Positions 1 to 5,729 of a stretch of 12,133 nucleotides of DNA are shown here, piece after piece. The notes below the pieces were generated by a model. It saw only the letters and a program-made list of their open reading frames with translations. It searched no databases and had not been told where the DNA came from. A program made the position numbers and the translations under genes. Position 1 is the first letter of the stretch. Every line of letters starts with the position of its first letter. The stretch comes from an uncultured Eubacteriales bacterium (lineage in GTDB: Bacteria > Bacillota > Clostridia > Christensenellales > QALW01), in NCBI GenBank assembly GCA_900552055.1, contig URYI01000047.1, positions 1 through 12,133 of the forward strand, in the 5' to 3' direction.

Positions 1-5
1 TGCTC

Positions 6-60
6 GGCAACTGACTAACAGCGATCTTCATCCGCTGTTATGCGGTGTTGCCTTAATATT
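6..60. other. Nested stem-loop, possible terminator of a gene to the left
   Basis: An outer stem GGCAAC (6-11) with GTTGCC (47-52) encloses an inner perfect stem TAACAGCG (16-23) with CGCTGTTA (33-40) around a 9-nt loop. On the + strand it is followed by an A/T-rich run from 53, so it could end a rightward transcript entering from outside the window. It could equally be the edge of a small palindromic repeat, because the sequence continues beyond the window. The pairing is seen directly; the role is inferred. Confidence 0.45.
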
Positions 61-460
61 ATTTTAATGCCATATATACAAATAGTAAATATACAATCTT
101 AATCAGAACCAGCACGATTCTAACTTTTTTAGCGTGGTATATTCCTTTTATTTGCCAAAATATCCTGCGCTGGTGTCCAAACAAGAACCTCTCTCCGCCC
201 TGCAAATTCGCCTGTGCGCCGCAAAGTCTGCGCACATTTCTGCATATCCCCTCCCTGCATTAAAAGGTATAAATTTTCAAGGGCTGAAATCCAAAGGTAA
301 AAATGTAATCATACCGCTTGCGGCCCGCACGGATAAGGCCAGCGTCATTGAGCGCCGGCTTATTTTAAGGCCTTCCAGTCCCTGTACAAACCCCGCTTTT
401 AAGGGCAATGGATTTATCAGAGCAGCGTTAAGCAGGAGCCTGTTTTGTTAAAGCACTGAT
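61..460. other. Intergenic stretch, no convincing gene
   Basis: About 400 nt with no gene I can support. A 105-codon open frame on the + strand from 134 lacks a ribosome binding site and has no recognisable domain. On the - strand a 38-codon frame (245 down to 129) has GGGAGG just upstream but nothing else in its favour. A perfect 8-bp inverted repeat TTTATCAG (413-420) and CTGATAAA (456-463) lies at the right end, next to the spore-protein terminator. This could be a decayed gene or a dispersed repeat. Confidence 0.4.
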
Positions 461-490
461 AAAAAAAGAGAAGCGTCTCCGCTTCTCTTT
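461..490 (-). terminator. Rho-independent terminator of the spore-protein pair
   Basis: A perfect 10-bp stem, AAAGAGAAGC (465-474) with GCTTCTCTTT (481-490), and a 6-nt loop. Read leftward, the stem is followed by a run of T (the A run at 461-467 on the + strand). It lies about 50 nt past the stop of the downstream spore-protein gene and would end that transcript. A second AT-rich hairpin, CGAAAATAT (492-500) with ATATTTTCG (510-518), sits between the stop codon and this terminator. Confidence 0.88.
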
Positions 491-542
491 GCGAAAATAT
501 TTTTTATAAATATTTTCGTAATTAATGAAAGCTCTAAATTAA

Positions 543-737
543 TTACTTAGAAGTTCTCTCATAAGATTCGATCATGCGCTTAACCATCTCGCCGCCGATA
601 GAACCAGCCTCACGGGAGGTCAAATCGCCGTTATAACCCTGCTTGAGATTAACTCCTACCTGCTTGGCAACCTCGTTCTTCAGGTTGTTCATAGCCTGCT
701 TCGCTTCGGGTACAACCAGCTTATTGCTCCTAGCCAT
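543..737 (-). CDS. Alpha/beta-type small acid-soluble spore protein (copy 1)
   Basis: A 64-residue alpha/beta-type SASP, the usual length for clostridial members. Proteins of this family are made late in the forespore, coat spore DNA and shield it from UV and heat damage, then are degraded at germination. Family hallmarks are the N-terminal NKLVVPEAKQAM block, the NEVAKQVGV region that contains the usual GPR protease site (expected after Glu22), and the C-terminal GSIGGEMVKRMIESY DNA-binding block. The start is fixed by an AGGAGGTG ribosome binding site at 747-754. It is the second gene of a tandem pair: 49 of 64 residues match the upstream copy, 49 bp away. A strong terminator follows. The identification is secure; which SASP paralogue it is cannot be said. 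Confidence 0.96.
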   Translation of the reverse strand: MARSNKLVVPEAKQAMNNLKNEVAKQVGVNLKQGYNGDLTSREAGSIGGEMVKRMIESYERTSK

Positions 738-786
738 TTCTTTTTCACCTCCTAATAAATATTAATTAAATTCGGAATAATATAAC

Positions 787-981
787 TTACTTGTTGCCGC
801 GCTGATACGACTCGATCATCCTGCGAACCATCTCGCCGCCTATGCTGCCGCTCTGCTTAGCAGTCAGATCGCCGTTATAGCCCTGCTTAAGGTTAACTCC
901 CATGGAGCTGGCCACTTCGTATTTGAAGTTGTCCATAGCCTGCTTAGCCTCGGGAACCACAAGTTTATTGCTTGACGCCAT
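787..981 (-). CDS. Alpha/beta-type small acid-soluble spore protein (copy 2)
   Basis: A 64-residue alpha/beta-type SASP, a close paralogue of its downstream neighbour (15 differences). It has the NKLVVPEAKQAM start, a FKYEVASSMGV segment closer to the classical GPR cleavage sequence (cut expected after Glu22), and a GSIGGEMVRRMIESY C-terminal DNA-binding block. A textbook AAGGAGGTGAATT ribosome binding site lies directly upstream. It is the first gene of the pair and is probably cotranscribed with copy 1, since the 49-bp gap shows no terminator. The changes cluster at residues 25-27, 41-44 and the last five positions, which are less constrained in the family. The role in forespore DNA protection is known for the family and inferred here. 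Confidence 0.96.
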   Translation of the reverse strand: MASSNKLVVPEAKQAMDNFKYEVASSMGVNLKQGYNGDLTAKQSGSIGGEMVRRMIESYQRGNK

Positions 982-1014
982 TTAAAATTCACCTCCTTAA
1001 GAAGTTTCTGATAT

Positions 1015-1045
1015 TATTTTGCTATATTAATTTAGAAATATTACA
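1015..1045 (-). promoter_or_regulatory. Possible sigma-G-type promoter for the spore-protein pair
   Basis: On the - strand TGTAAT (1040-1045) is followed after 18 bp by CAAAATA (1015-1021), about 34 nt ahead of the first spore-protein start codon. This loosely resembles forespore sigma-G elements (TGnATA and CATnnTA). Family knowledge predicts sigma-G control; the match itself is weak and the region is AT-rich. Confidence 0.3.
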
Positions 1046-1384
1046 GGTAATTTGTAGCAATTTTTATATTGAAGCCTTAGAGAATAAAATCAGAATACAA
1101 CGCGTTTTGCATAAAATCCCCGGCGCAGCCGCTTTAATGCACAATCTTAAAATATGGCCGGTATGTTTTCGCCAGGGCTCCCCGCGGCCGTATGGGCACC
1201 TAAGCAAAATTCTCGAACCGCAGAGAAGCACAGCTTTTCGCTTTTGCATGGCGGCAGTATGCAGAATTACCGGACCGTATTGCCTATTAACAGTACTGCA
1301 ATGCAGCAAAATGTGCAATGCGCTCTCTTTATGGCACATTGCACTTTGATTGTATTGTCTAAGGCAAGAAAATAAATTTATCTG
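1046..1384. other. Intergenic stretch, no gene seen
   Basis: Overlapping open frames on both strands here lack ribosome binding sites and recognisable domains, and I take none as real. The only structure noted is an 8-bp inverted repeat, GTGCAATG (1313-1320) with CATTGCAC (1337-1344), around a 16-nt loop. No T run follows on either strand. Confidence 0.5.
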
Positions 1385-1393
1385 CATACAATA
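1385..1393 (+). promoter_or_regulatory. Possible sporulation-sigma -10 element before the PRC-barrel gene
   Basis: CATACAATA at 1385-1393 fits the -10 of mother-cell sigma-E/sigma-K promoters (CATAnnnTA) and lies 32 nt before the start codon. The expected sigma-E -35 is not clear at the right distance. The idea rests on this one element plus the sporulation link of the gene family. Confidence 0.3.
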
Positions 1394-1425
1394 AAATATA
1401 ATAATAGCCGACGGGAGGCATAATA

Positions 1426-1683
1426 ATGAGCGAACGATATACCGACTTACGCCAAAAAGAGGTAGTTAATCTTTGCGACGGCAAACGGCTGGGCTGCATA
1501 TGCGATGTAATAATAGACGTTACCTGCGGAAAGGTGGAAGCTATTGTCGTACCTGGGCAATGCGGAATTACCTCTATTTTTAAAGGCGGCAAAGACATCA
1601 TTGTCCCATGGAACAAGATTTGCAAATTCGGCGAGGACGTCATACTGGTGGACGTCAGCGGCCTCGGACTGCGCAAAAACTGA
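1426..1683 (+). CDS. YlmC/YmxH-family PRC-barrel sporulation protein
   Basis: An 85-residue protein made of a single PRC-barrel domain. Family landmarks are an opening LRQKEVVNLCDGKRLG (residues 8-23), a central GKVEAIVVPG strand pair (35-44), and DIIVPWNKICKFGEDVILV (57-75), which match the layout of the YlmC/YmxH family of small sporulation-associated proteins in Clostridia and Bacilli. The biochemical role of this family is unknown. The start is supported by GGGAGG at 1413-1418. It has six cysteines (17, 24, 26, 34, 46, 66), which strikes me as high for so short a protein. The gene stands alone: the spore-protein pair to its left runs away from it, and the AraC gene to the right has its own promoter. 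No good terminator follows. Confidence 0.88.
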   Translation: MSERYTDLRQKEVVNLCDGKRLGCICDVIIDVTCGKVEAIVVPGQCGITSIFKGGKDIIVPWNKICKFGEDVILVDVSGLGLRKN

Positions 1684-1834
1684 TATTCCGGCATGAAAAA
1701 TTCCTCCGGCCCCCTTTTAAATAATTATTAAGGCGCAGAAGCTCTGTTTGCCCAGTCCGCCCGATAACAACATATAATGCCCTCTGCGCTTTAAATATAA
1801 TTAAATCAGAGGCTGCGCATATATAATTTAAATA

Positions 1835-1862
1835 TTGCTTTGCCTGCATAATTTGATATAAT
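1835..1862 (+). promoter_or_regulatory. Sigma-A promoter of the AraC-family gene
   Basis: TTGCTT (1835-1840), 16-bp spacer, TATAAT (1857-1862), with TG one base before the -10 (extended -10). Transcription should start near 1869, where a CGGGC (1868-1872) / GCCCG (1884-1888) inverted repeat begins; this could be an operator or a short hairpin just ahead of the ribosome binding site. Further upstream TAAGGCGCAGA (1729-1739) and TCTGCGCTTTA (1783-1793) form an 11-nt inverted repeat with one mismatch, another candidate control site. Confidence 0.72.
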
Positions 1863-1903
1863 ATATGCGGGCTTAATAAGCATGCCCGAAGCGGAGGCAA
1901 AAA

Positions 1904-2767
1904 ATGCAGGATTACAGCGTATCAGGAGATTTCGGCCAGGTTAAATTTTATAATACAAGCCTGCCTTCAGGAAGATTTAAATCAACAGGCAAAATATTGT
2001 GCATGGGCTGGCACTGCGTTAATCCTCTGTATTCCATTTCACGTCCAAACGGACTGGATACCAATCTCCTGCTTTTAACCAGGCGGGGAAAAGGCGACAT
2101 TGCAATATCCGGCAAAGAATTTAATGCATTGCCCGGAACGGCCATAATACTTCCCCGCAGCACTCCCCACAGCTACCGCGCCGCACAAGGATGCGAATGG
2201 GAATTTTATTGGCTGCATTATAACGGCGGGCACACCCAGGCATACACTGAGGATATCTTAACGGCGGCGTACAGCGCAAATATAGGCGTACAGGCAATGG
2301 ACGCCTATATAAAGGCATTTGAAGACAGGAACTGGCAGGATAACGAGAAAGAGCTTATGGAATCCCAGTGGCTGAACGGCATACTTTTTGCGATACTCCG
2401 CACCGCCTTAAACGCCCTGCCCGAACACAGTGAAAACGCCGTTATAACTGAAATGATAAGCTATATGGAAAATAATCTTCAATCCAGCTTCAGCCTTGCA
2501 AAGCTGGCCAAAGAATACCATTATACAAAAGAATATTTAATTAAGCTTTTTAAGGACTCTACCGGAAATACCCCATACAGCTACTGGCGCCGCCTACGCC
2601 TTAAGCAGTCCTGCCGCGATTTGCTCTTAAAGGATAAAAGCATAGGACAAATAGCTTGCGAATACGGCTATGCCAGCATAAGCAGCTATACAAACCAGTT
2701 TAAAAAACTGTTTGGTCTCTCCCCCTCTGAATATAAAAGCATTTACAGCGGAGCAATACAGCCGTAA
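1904..2767 (+). CDS. AraC-family transcriptional regulator
   Basis: A 287-residue regulator with the two-part AraC/XylS plan. The N-terminal half (about 25-170) is a cupin-type ligand-sensing domain; the stretch ILPRSTPHSYRA followed by WEFYWLHYNG (about 87-108) is typical of members that sense sugars or plant-polysaccharide products. The C-terminal part (about 183-282) holds the double helix-turn-helix: FSLAKLAKEYHYTKEYLIKLFK is the first and SIGQIACEYGYASISSYTNQFKK the second, ending in the usual GLSPSEYK. Length is normal. The start is fixed by GGAGG at 1893-1897. It probably acts as an activator in the cytoplasm. Its target is unknown: the next gene to the right, an isomerase-like protein, is 600 bp away with its own promoter. 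Family assignment is firm; ligand and regulon are not visible. Confidence 0.95.
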   Translation: MQDYSVSGDFGQVKFYNTSLPSGRFKSTGKILCMGWHCVNPLYSISRPNGLDTNLLLLTRRGKGDIAISGKEFNALPGTAIILPRSTPHSYRAAQGCEWEFYWLHYNGGHTQAYTEDILTAAYSANIGVQAMDAYIKAFEDRNWQDNEKELMESQWLNGILFAILRTALNALPEHSENAVITEMISYMENNLQSSFSLAKLAKEYHYTKEYLIKLFKDSTGNTPYSYWRRLRLKQSCRDLLLKDKSIGQIACEYGYASISSYTNQFKKLFGLSPSEYKSIYSGAIQP

Positions 2768-2910
2768 TTCCGCCCAATTAAACAGCCTGTAAAAAGCATA
2801 CGGCGCATTCAGAGAAAACAGCATGCTAAAGTGCCCATTATTCCAATCCCTTTTCCTTATGAAAAAGTATCTTCTTTTCAATAAAGCGTTTAAATTATTA
2901 AATCAACAGT

Positions 2911-3173
2911 TACCCTCAATTTACACGCTTCATTACGGGATAATTCCTTCTTTTTCTGCGTTAGCCTCAATGGGCGTCCGGTAGACCTTTATCGTTTGCC
3001 TTGAAAATGGAGAAATTCTCTCCGCTTAAGGCCGGAGAGTCAGAATGCATAAAATTTATGCCGGGTAAAGCGCGCCTGAACGACTTGTACCGAGCGCACA
3101 TATAGTGAAAGCAGCGCAGCAGAACGCAGATTTTACGCATTCTGACCGTGCAGTTCCTTGTAAACTAAGGATA
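2911..3173. repeat. Dispersed element with terminal inverted repeats, copy A (MITE-like)
   Basis: 263 bp, aligning along its whole length in the same orientation with 9996-10269. Shared exact blocks include CCTCAATGGGC (2965-2975), AAATTCTCTCCG (3013-3024), GGGTAAAGCGC (3063-3073) and TTCCTTGTAAACT (3154-3166). It begins TACCCTCA and ends CTAAGGATA, a decayed form of the inverted termini of copy B. About 8 nt of the left terminal repeat are missing, as if deleted between short ACA repeats. Inside, TCAGAATGC (3040-3048) pairs with GCATTCTGA (3137-3145), and CTCTCCG (3018-3024) pairs with CGGAGAG nearby. It fills most of the 600-bp gap between the AraC gene and the isomerase-like gene. No transposase or coherent coding frame is seen. 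A non-autonomous mobile element is the best guess; a structured RNA is the alternative. Confidence 0.8.
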
Positions 3174-3285
3174 TGCTGTATTTTAATATAAATAATTACT
3201 TCTGAAATTATTTTTTATCAGCCGATATAAAGTTCATTAATACTAGTCAGCTTTTCATCAAAATTAACCTTAAGCCGCATCCATA

Positions 3286-3314
3286 TTGACTTGCCCAGAA
3301 ACCCGCTCTAAAAT
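3286..3314 (+). promoter_or_regulatory. Sigma-A promoter of the isomerase-like gene
   Basis: TTGACT (3286-3291), 17-bp spacer, TAAAAT (3309-3314), close to the sigma-A consensus at ideal spacing. The predicted start is near 3321, giving a leader of about 45 nt up to the start codon. It lies about 110 bp beyond the right end of repeat copy A, so the repeat does not supply this promoter. Confidence 0.72.
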
Positions 3315-3366
3315 GGATTTGTTCCTGAAAACGGACAGAATTAATATTATATCGGAGGCTGTATAA

Positions 3367-4698
3367 ATGAGAAAAACAATAGTTAAAATTGTTGCGGTAA
3401 GAGAAAATCCCGACGTGCCCTGCTGGCCCTGCATCAATCATGATGCGGATAAAGAATTAAAGCGGGTGGTCACTCCTATCAAAGAGATGAATCCGGATAT
3501 GGATTTTGACGTGGTAAGCTATACCGAACTGGCTCAGGCACACGCCGATTACCAAGAGGATTTGAAGAAATACGACGGAGTGCTTGTACTACTTATGACC
3601 TGCTGGAAATTTATCGATGTATTTTACAGCCATCAAGCGGCTGAAGGACTGCCTACCATAATTGCCGACGTACCCTTCTGCGGAAGCGGCTCAGCTTTAG
3701 TTTTTTCCGCCAACGTCATCCGCAATGAAAAGCTGCCCGTTCCCCTTCTCTCCACGCTGGACTACGGCGAAATCGCCAAAGCGGTAAGGCTTTTTGACGT
3801 ACTGCATAAAATGAAGGAAACCAATATCCTGGTGGTTTCGGAAATGGACTTAGCAGACGGCGAAAAGAGTTTCCACGAAACCTGGGGCTGCAACTTCATA
3901 AACAAAACCGCTGCCCAGTTAAACGAATATCTGGATAAGGTGAATTTAGAGGAAGCACGCCTAGTTGCTCAAAGATGGGTAGAGGAAACCACTGAAACCG
4001 CCGAACCTTCCATGGATGAAATAATTGAAAGCGCAAGCCTGCATTTAGCTATAAAAGCTATGATGGCCGACACACACGCTGACGCAGTGACAATAGACTG
4101 CCTCTCCCTCTCCTACGGCGGCAAGTATGAAGGAGGCAAGCATATGTATCCCTGCCTGTCCCATTATGAAATGCTCAATAACGGCATAGTAGCCGTGTGC
4201 GAAGCAGATTTATGCGCCACCGTAACCTCCCTTGTAATCCAATATCTTACCGGCCGGCCCGGCTTTGTTTCAGATCCGGTTATAGATACCTCATCCGAAC
4301 AGATAATATATGCCCACTGCGTCGCCTGCTCAAAAGTATACGGTAAAAACGATCCGCGCCGGTGCCGGTGCTATATAAGAAGCCATTCAGAGGATAAAAA
4401 AGGCGCCTCCGTCCAGGTATGCTTCCCTGCCGGAGAAAAGCTCACAACCGCTATGATTTACCCTAAAGAACAGGCCCCGACTGTTATTCACTCCTCCGAA
4501 TCGGTTGGAAACGTAGGCCTTCAGGAGGCATGCCGTTCTAAGCTCGCAGCCAAAGCCGAAGCGGAAAACATACTATATAACTGGAACGCAGGCTGGCACA
4601 GAGTTACTGTTTTCAGCGACTGCCGCAAACAGCTTATGAATTTATTTAAAATGAAAGGGCTGACGGTCACTCAGGAGGATAAATGTCCTGCCGACTGA
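3367..4698 (+). CDS. L-fucose/L-arabinose isomerase-family protein
   Basis: A 443-residue protein resembling the L-fucose/L-arabinose isomerase fold group (FucI-like, COG2407 type). The N-terminal part (about 1-160) has the Rossmann-like pattern of this group, with KYDGVLVLLMTCW at 68-80. The C-terminal part holds the expected active-site landmarks: CLSHYEMLNNGIVAVCEADL (263-282), where the acidic CEAD segment is where these enzymes bind their divalent metal, then LTGRPGFVSDP and a conserved AHC (316-318). Enzymes of this type interconvert aldose and ketose sugars in the cytoplasm. Many members of this COG have no proven substrate, so the exact reaction is not assigned. The start is set by GGAGG at 3354-3358. 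The gene appears monocistronic, with its own promoter, and the next gene also has one. It contains many cysteines (including CRC near residue 334), in keeping with an anaerobic lifestyle. Confidence 0.82.
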   Translation: MRKTIVKIVAVRENPDVPCWPCINHDADKELKRVVTPIKEMNPDMDFDVVSYTELAQAHADYQEDLKKYDGVLVLLMTCWKFIDVFYSHQAAEGLPTIIADVPFCGSGSALVFSANVIRNEKLPVPLLSTLDYGEIAKAVRLFDVLHKMKETNILVVSEMDLADGEKSFHETWGCNFINKTAAQLNEYLDKVNLEEARLVAQRWVEETTETAEPSMDEIIESASLHLAIKAMMADTHADAVTIDCLSLSYGGKYEGGKHMYPCLSHYEMLNNGIVAVCEADLCATVTSLVIQYLTGRPGFVSDPVIDTSSEQIIYAHCVACSKVYGKNDPRRCRCYIRSHSEDKKGASVQVCFPAGEKLTTAMIYPKEQAPTVIHSSESVGNVGLQEACRSKLAAKAEAENILYNWNAGWHRVTVFSDCRKQLMNLFKMKGLTVTQEDKCPAD

Positions 4699-4743
4699 AA
4701 CTGGCCAATGGAAAAATAAAATACTTCGGGCTGAAATTTTTCG

Positions 4744-4772
4744 TTGAAATTTAATGCGCGGCGAGGTATAAT
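4744..4772 (+). promoter_or_regulatory. Sigma-A promoter of the rubredoxin fusion gene
   Basis: TTGAAA (4744-4749), 17-bp spacer, TATAAT (4767-4772). The start should fall near 4780, leaving an unusually long leader of about 100 nt before the start codon at 4883, most of it foldable. Confidence 0.82.
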
Positions 4773-4779
4773 CAGATTA

Positions 4780-4882
4780 AAAGAGGCTGTACCTGTCCGC
4801 CCGCAGTCCCGCAAGGGCTAATCAAGGCTTTTAGGGGCAAACGGGCACAGGTATGGCCGTATTAAAATACGGAGGTCGCAAA
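4780..4882 (+). promoter_or_regulatory. Structured 5' leader, candidate riboswitch or translational control element
   Basis: The leader can fold into a closed domain. TACCTGT (4790-4796) pairs with ACAGGTA (4847-4853), and after a CC bulge GCCCG (4799-4803) pairs with CGGGC (4842-4846). Inside is a CCC-GCAA-GGG hairpin (4808-4817) with a GNRA-type loop, and a possible CTAA/TTAG pairing (4818-4821, 4831-4834). Immediately 3' a second hairpin, CCGTAT (4857-4862) with ATACGG (4867-4872) around TAAA, includes the first two bases of the ribosome binding site GGAGG (4871-4875). That arrangement could limit ribosome access. I do not recognise any described riboswitch class: no cobalamin, FMN, fluoride, preQ1 or guanidine consensus is visible. 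The pairing is seen; the regulatory role is inferred. Confidence 0.55.
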
Positions 4883-5506
4883 ATGGACAAAAGCGTTTTA
4901 TACAAACTATCCTACGGATTATACGCCATAGGCGCTCAGGGCGGCGCCTGCATAGTCAACACGGTTTTCCAGATAACCAGCACGCCCGCAGTCATTGCCC
5001 TAAGCATGAATAAAGACAACGCCACTCACGATCTTATAAAAAACCAGGGACATTTTTCTGTATCCATTTTAAACGAGGACGTACCGCCCGAAATCATAAG
5101 AGTACTGGGCTTTACTTCTTCCAGAGATACCGATAAATTTTCCGGCCTGCCCTGGAAATATGAGCAGGGGCTGCCCGTGCTGGAAAATGGCAGCGTCGGA
5201 TACCTGCTTTGCGAAATTATCTCTTCCTCCGATTTAGGCACGCACACTGTATTCTTTGCAGCCGTAAAAGACGCCGCTTTGAATCCAAGCGGTCAAAACA
5301 GTCATGTTATGACCTATGAATACTATCATAACGTAATTAAAGGAAGCGCACCCAAAAACGCACCTACCTACCAGGCTCCAGAGGCGCCTAAAAAAGAGGG
5401 CTATGTATGTTCCGTATGCGGCTATTTCCATGAGGGCGAACTGCCCGAAGGCTTTAAATGCCCCGTCTGCGGCGTGCCGGCTGAGATGTTTAAAAAAGTG
5501 CCTTAA
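4883..5506 (+). CDS. hrb: Flavin reductase-rubredoxin fusion (high molecular weight rubredoxin)
   Basis: 207 residues from the start chosen here. Residues about 1-155 are an FMN-binding flavin reductase-like split-barrel domain (KLSYGLYAIGAQ, then NTVFQITSTPAVIALSMNK, GHFSVSIL, and RDTDKFSG). A Pro/Ala-rich linker (about 156-170) leads to a compact rubredoxin domain whose iron ligands are the CxxC pairs C176/C179 and C193/C196. This architecture is the high molecular weight rubredoxin of acetogens and other Clostridia, which takes electrons from reduced pyridine nucleotide and passes them to flavodiiron-type O2/NO reductases. The upstream ATG at 4853 would add ten residues, but it lacks a ribosome binding site and lies in the leader stem. 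The ATG at 4883 follows GGAGG at 4871-4875 and gives the expected family N-terminus. The electron-acceptor partner is not in the window. Confidence 0.92.
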   Translation: MDKSVLYKLSYGLYAIGAQGGACIVNTVFQITSTPAVIALSMNKDNATHDLIKNQGHFSVSILNEDVPPEIIRVLGFTSSRDTDKFSGLPWKYEQGLPVLENGSVGYLLCEIISSSDLGTHTVFFAAVKDAALNPSGQNSHVMTYEYYHNVIKGSAPKNAPTYQAPEAPKKEGYVCSVCGYFHEGELPEGFKCPVCGVPAEMFKKVP

Positions 5507-5561
5507 GCAAGCCGTAAATTAATTTTGCGGCAGGGCGGCCTTATTTTATTCATCGGGCAGA

Positions 5562-5671
5562 GCGCATAAACAAGCCCCAGGGGGGCGGCGTTGGGCAGGC
5601 GAAGCCTGCCTTGGCCGGGCCTGCGGCCCGGCTGCGGCCTTCGGCCGCCAAGAGCCGCCCCCGCTATGCGC
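5562..5671. repeat. GC-rich multi-hairpin palindromic element, copy 1
   Basis: A cloverleaf-like set of stems between two convergent genes. The outer stem is GCGCATA (5562-5568) with TATGCGC (5665-5671). The second stem is GGGGGCGGC (5581-5589) with GCCGCCCCC (5654-5662). They enclose three perfect hairpins: GGCAGGC-GAA-GCCTGCC (5594-5610), GCCGGGCC-TGC-GGCCCGGC (5614-5632) and GCGGCC-TTC-GGCCGC (5634-5648). Base composition is far more GC-rich than the flanks. A related, truncated copy in the opposite orientation lies at the right end of the window. It is probably a dispersed intergenic repeat; it may also end transcription from both sides, but no T run follows. Confidence 0.85.
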
Positions 5672-5673
5672 CC

Positions 5674-5690
5674 TTTAGGCTGCGCCTAAA
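5674..5690. other. Small perfect hairpin beside the GC-rich element
   Basis: TTTAGGC (5674-5680) pairs with GCCTAAA (5684-5690) around a TGC triloop. It lies directly next to the GC-rich element and 40 bp past the stop of the leftward ABC gene. It could help end that operon or be part of the repeat; no T run follows on either strand. Confidence 0.5.
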
Positions 5691-5729
5691 ATCCCAATCG
5701 GTCATCATTTAAAATGCTTTTACCGCCGT

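Noticed and set aside
134..451. A 105-codon open frame on the + strand
   Set aside because: No ribosome binding site, no recognisable domain, low-complexity mix of residues, and a frame competing on the other strand.
1064..1387. Overlapping frames on both strands in the gap before the PRC-barrel gene
   Set aside because: None has a ribosome binding site or a recognisable domain; several overlap each other.
4853..4882. Upstream ATG that would lengthen the rubredoxin fusion by ten residues
   Set aside because: It has no ribosome binding site and lies inside the leader stem; the ATG at 4883 has GGAGG at proper spacing and gives the usual family N-terminus.
4780..4882. Cobalamin or FMN riboswitch in the rubredoxin leader
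   Set aside because: A GCAGTCCCGC stretch slightly recalls part of the cobalamin consensus, but the B12 box and other conserved parts are missing, and nothing matches the FMN element.
5562..5671. CRISPR array or attachment site
   Set aside because: The hairpins differ in sequence and spacing, and there are no regular identical direct repeats or neighbouring cas or integrase genes.
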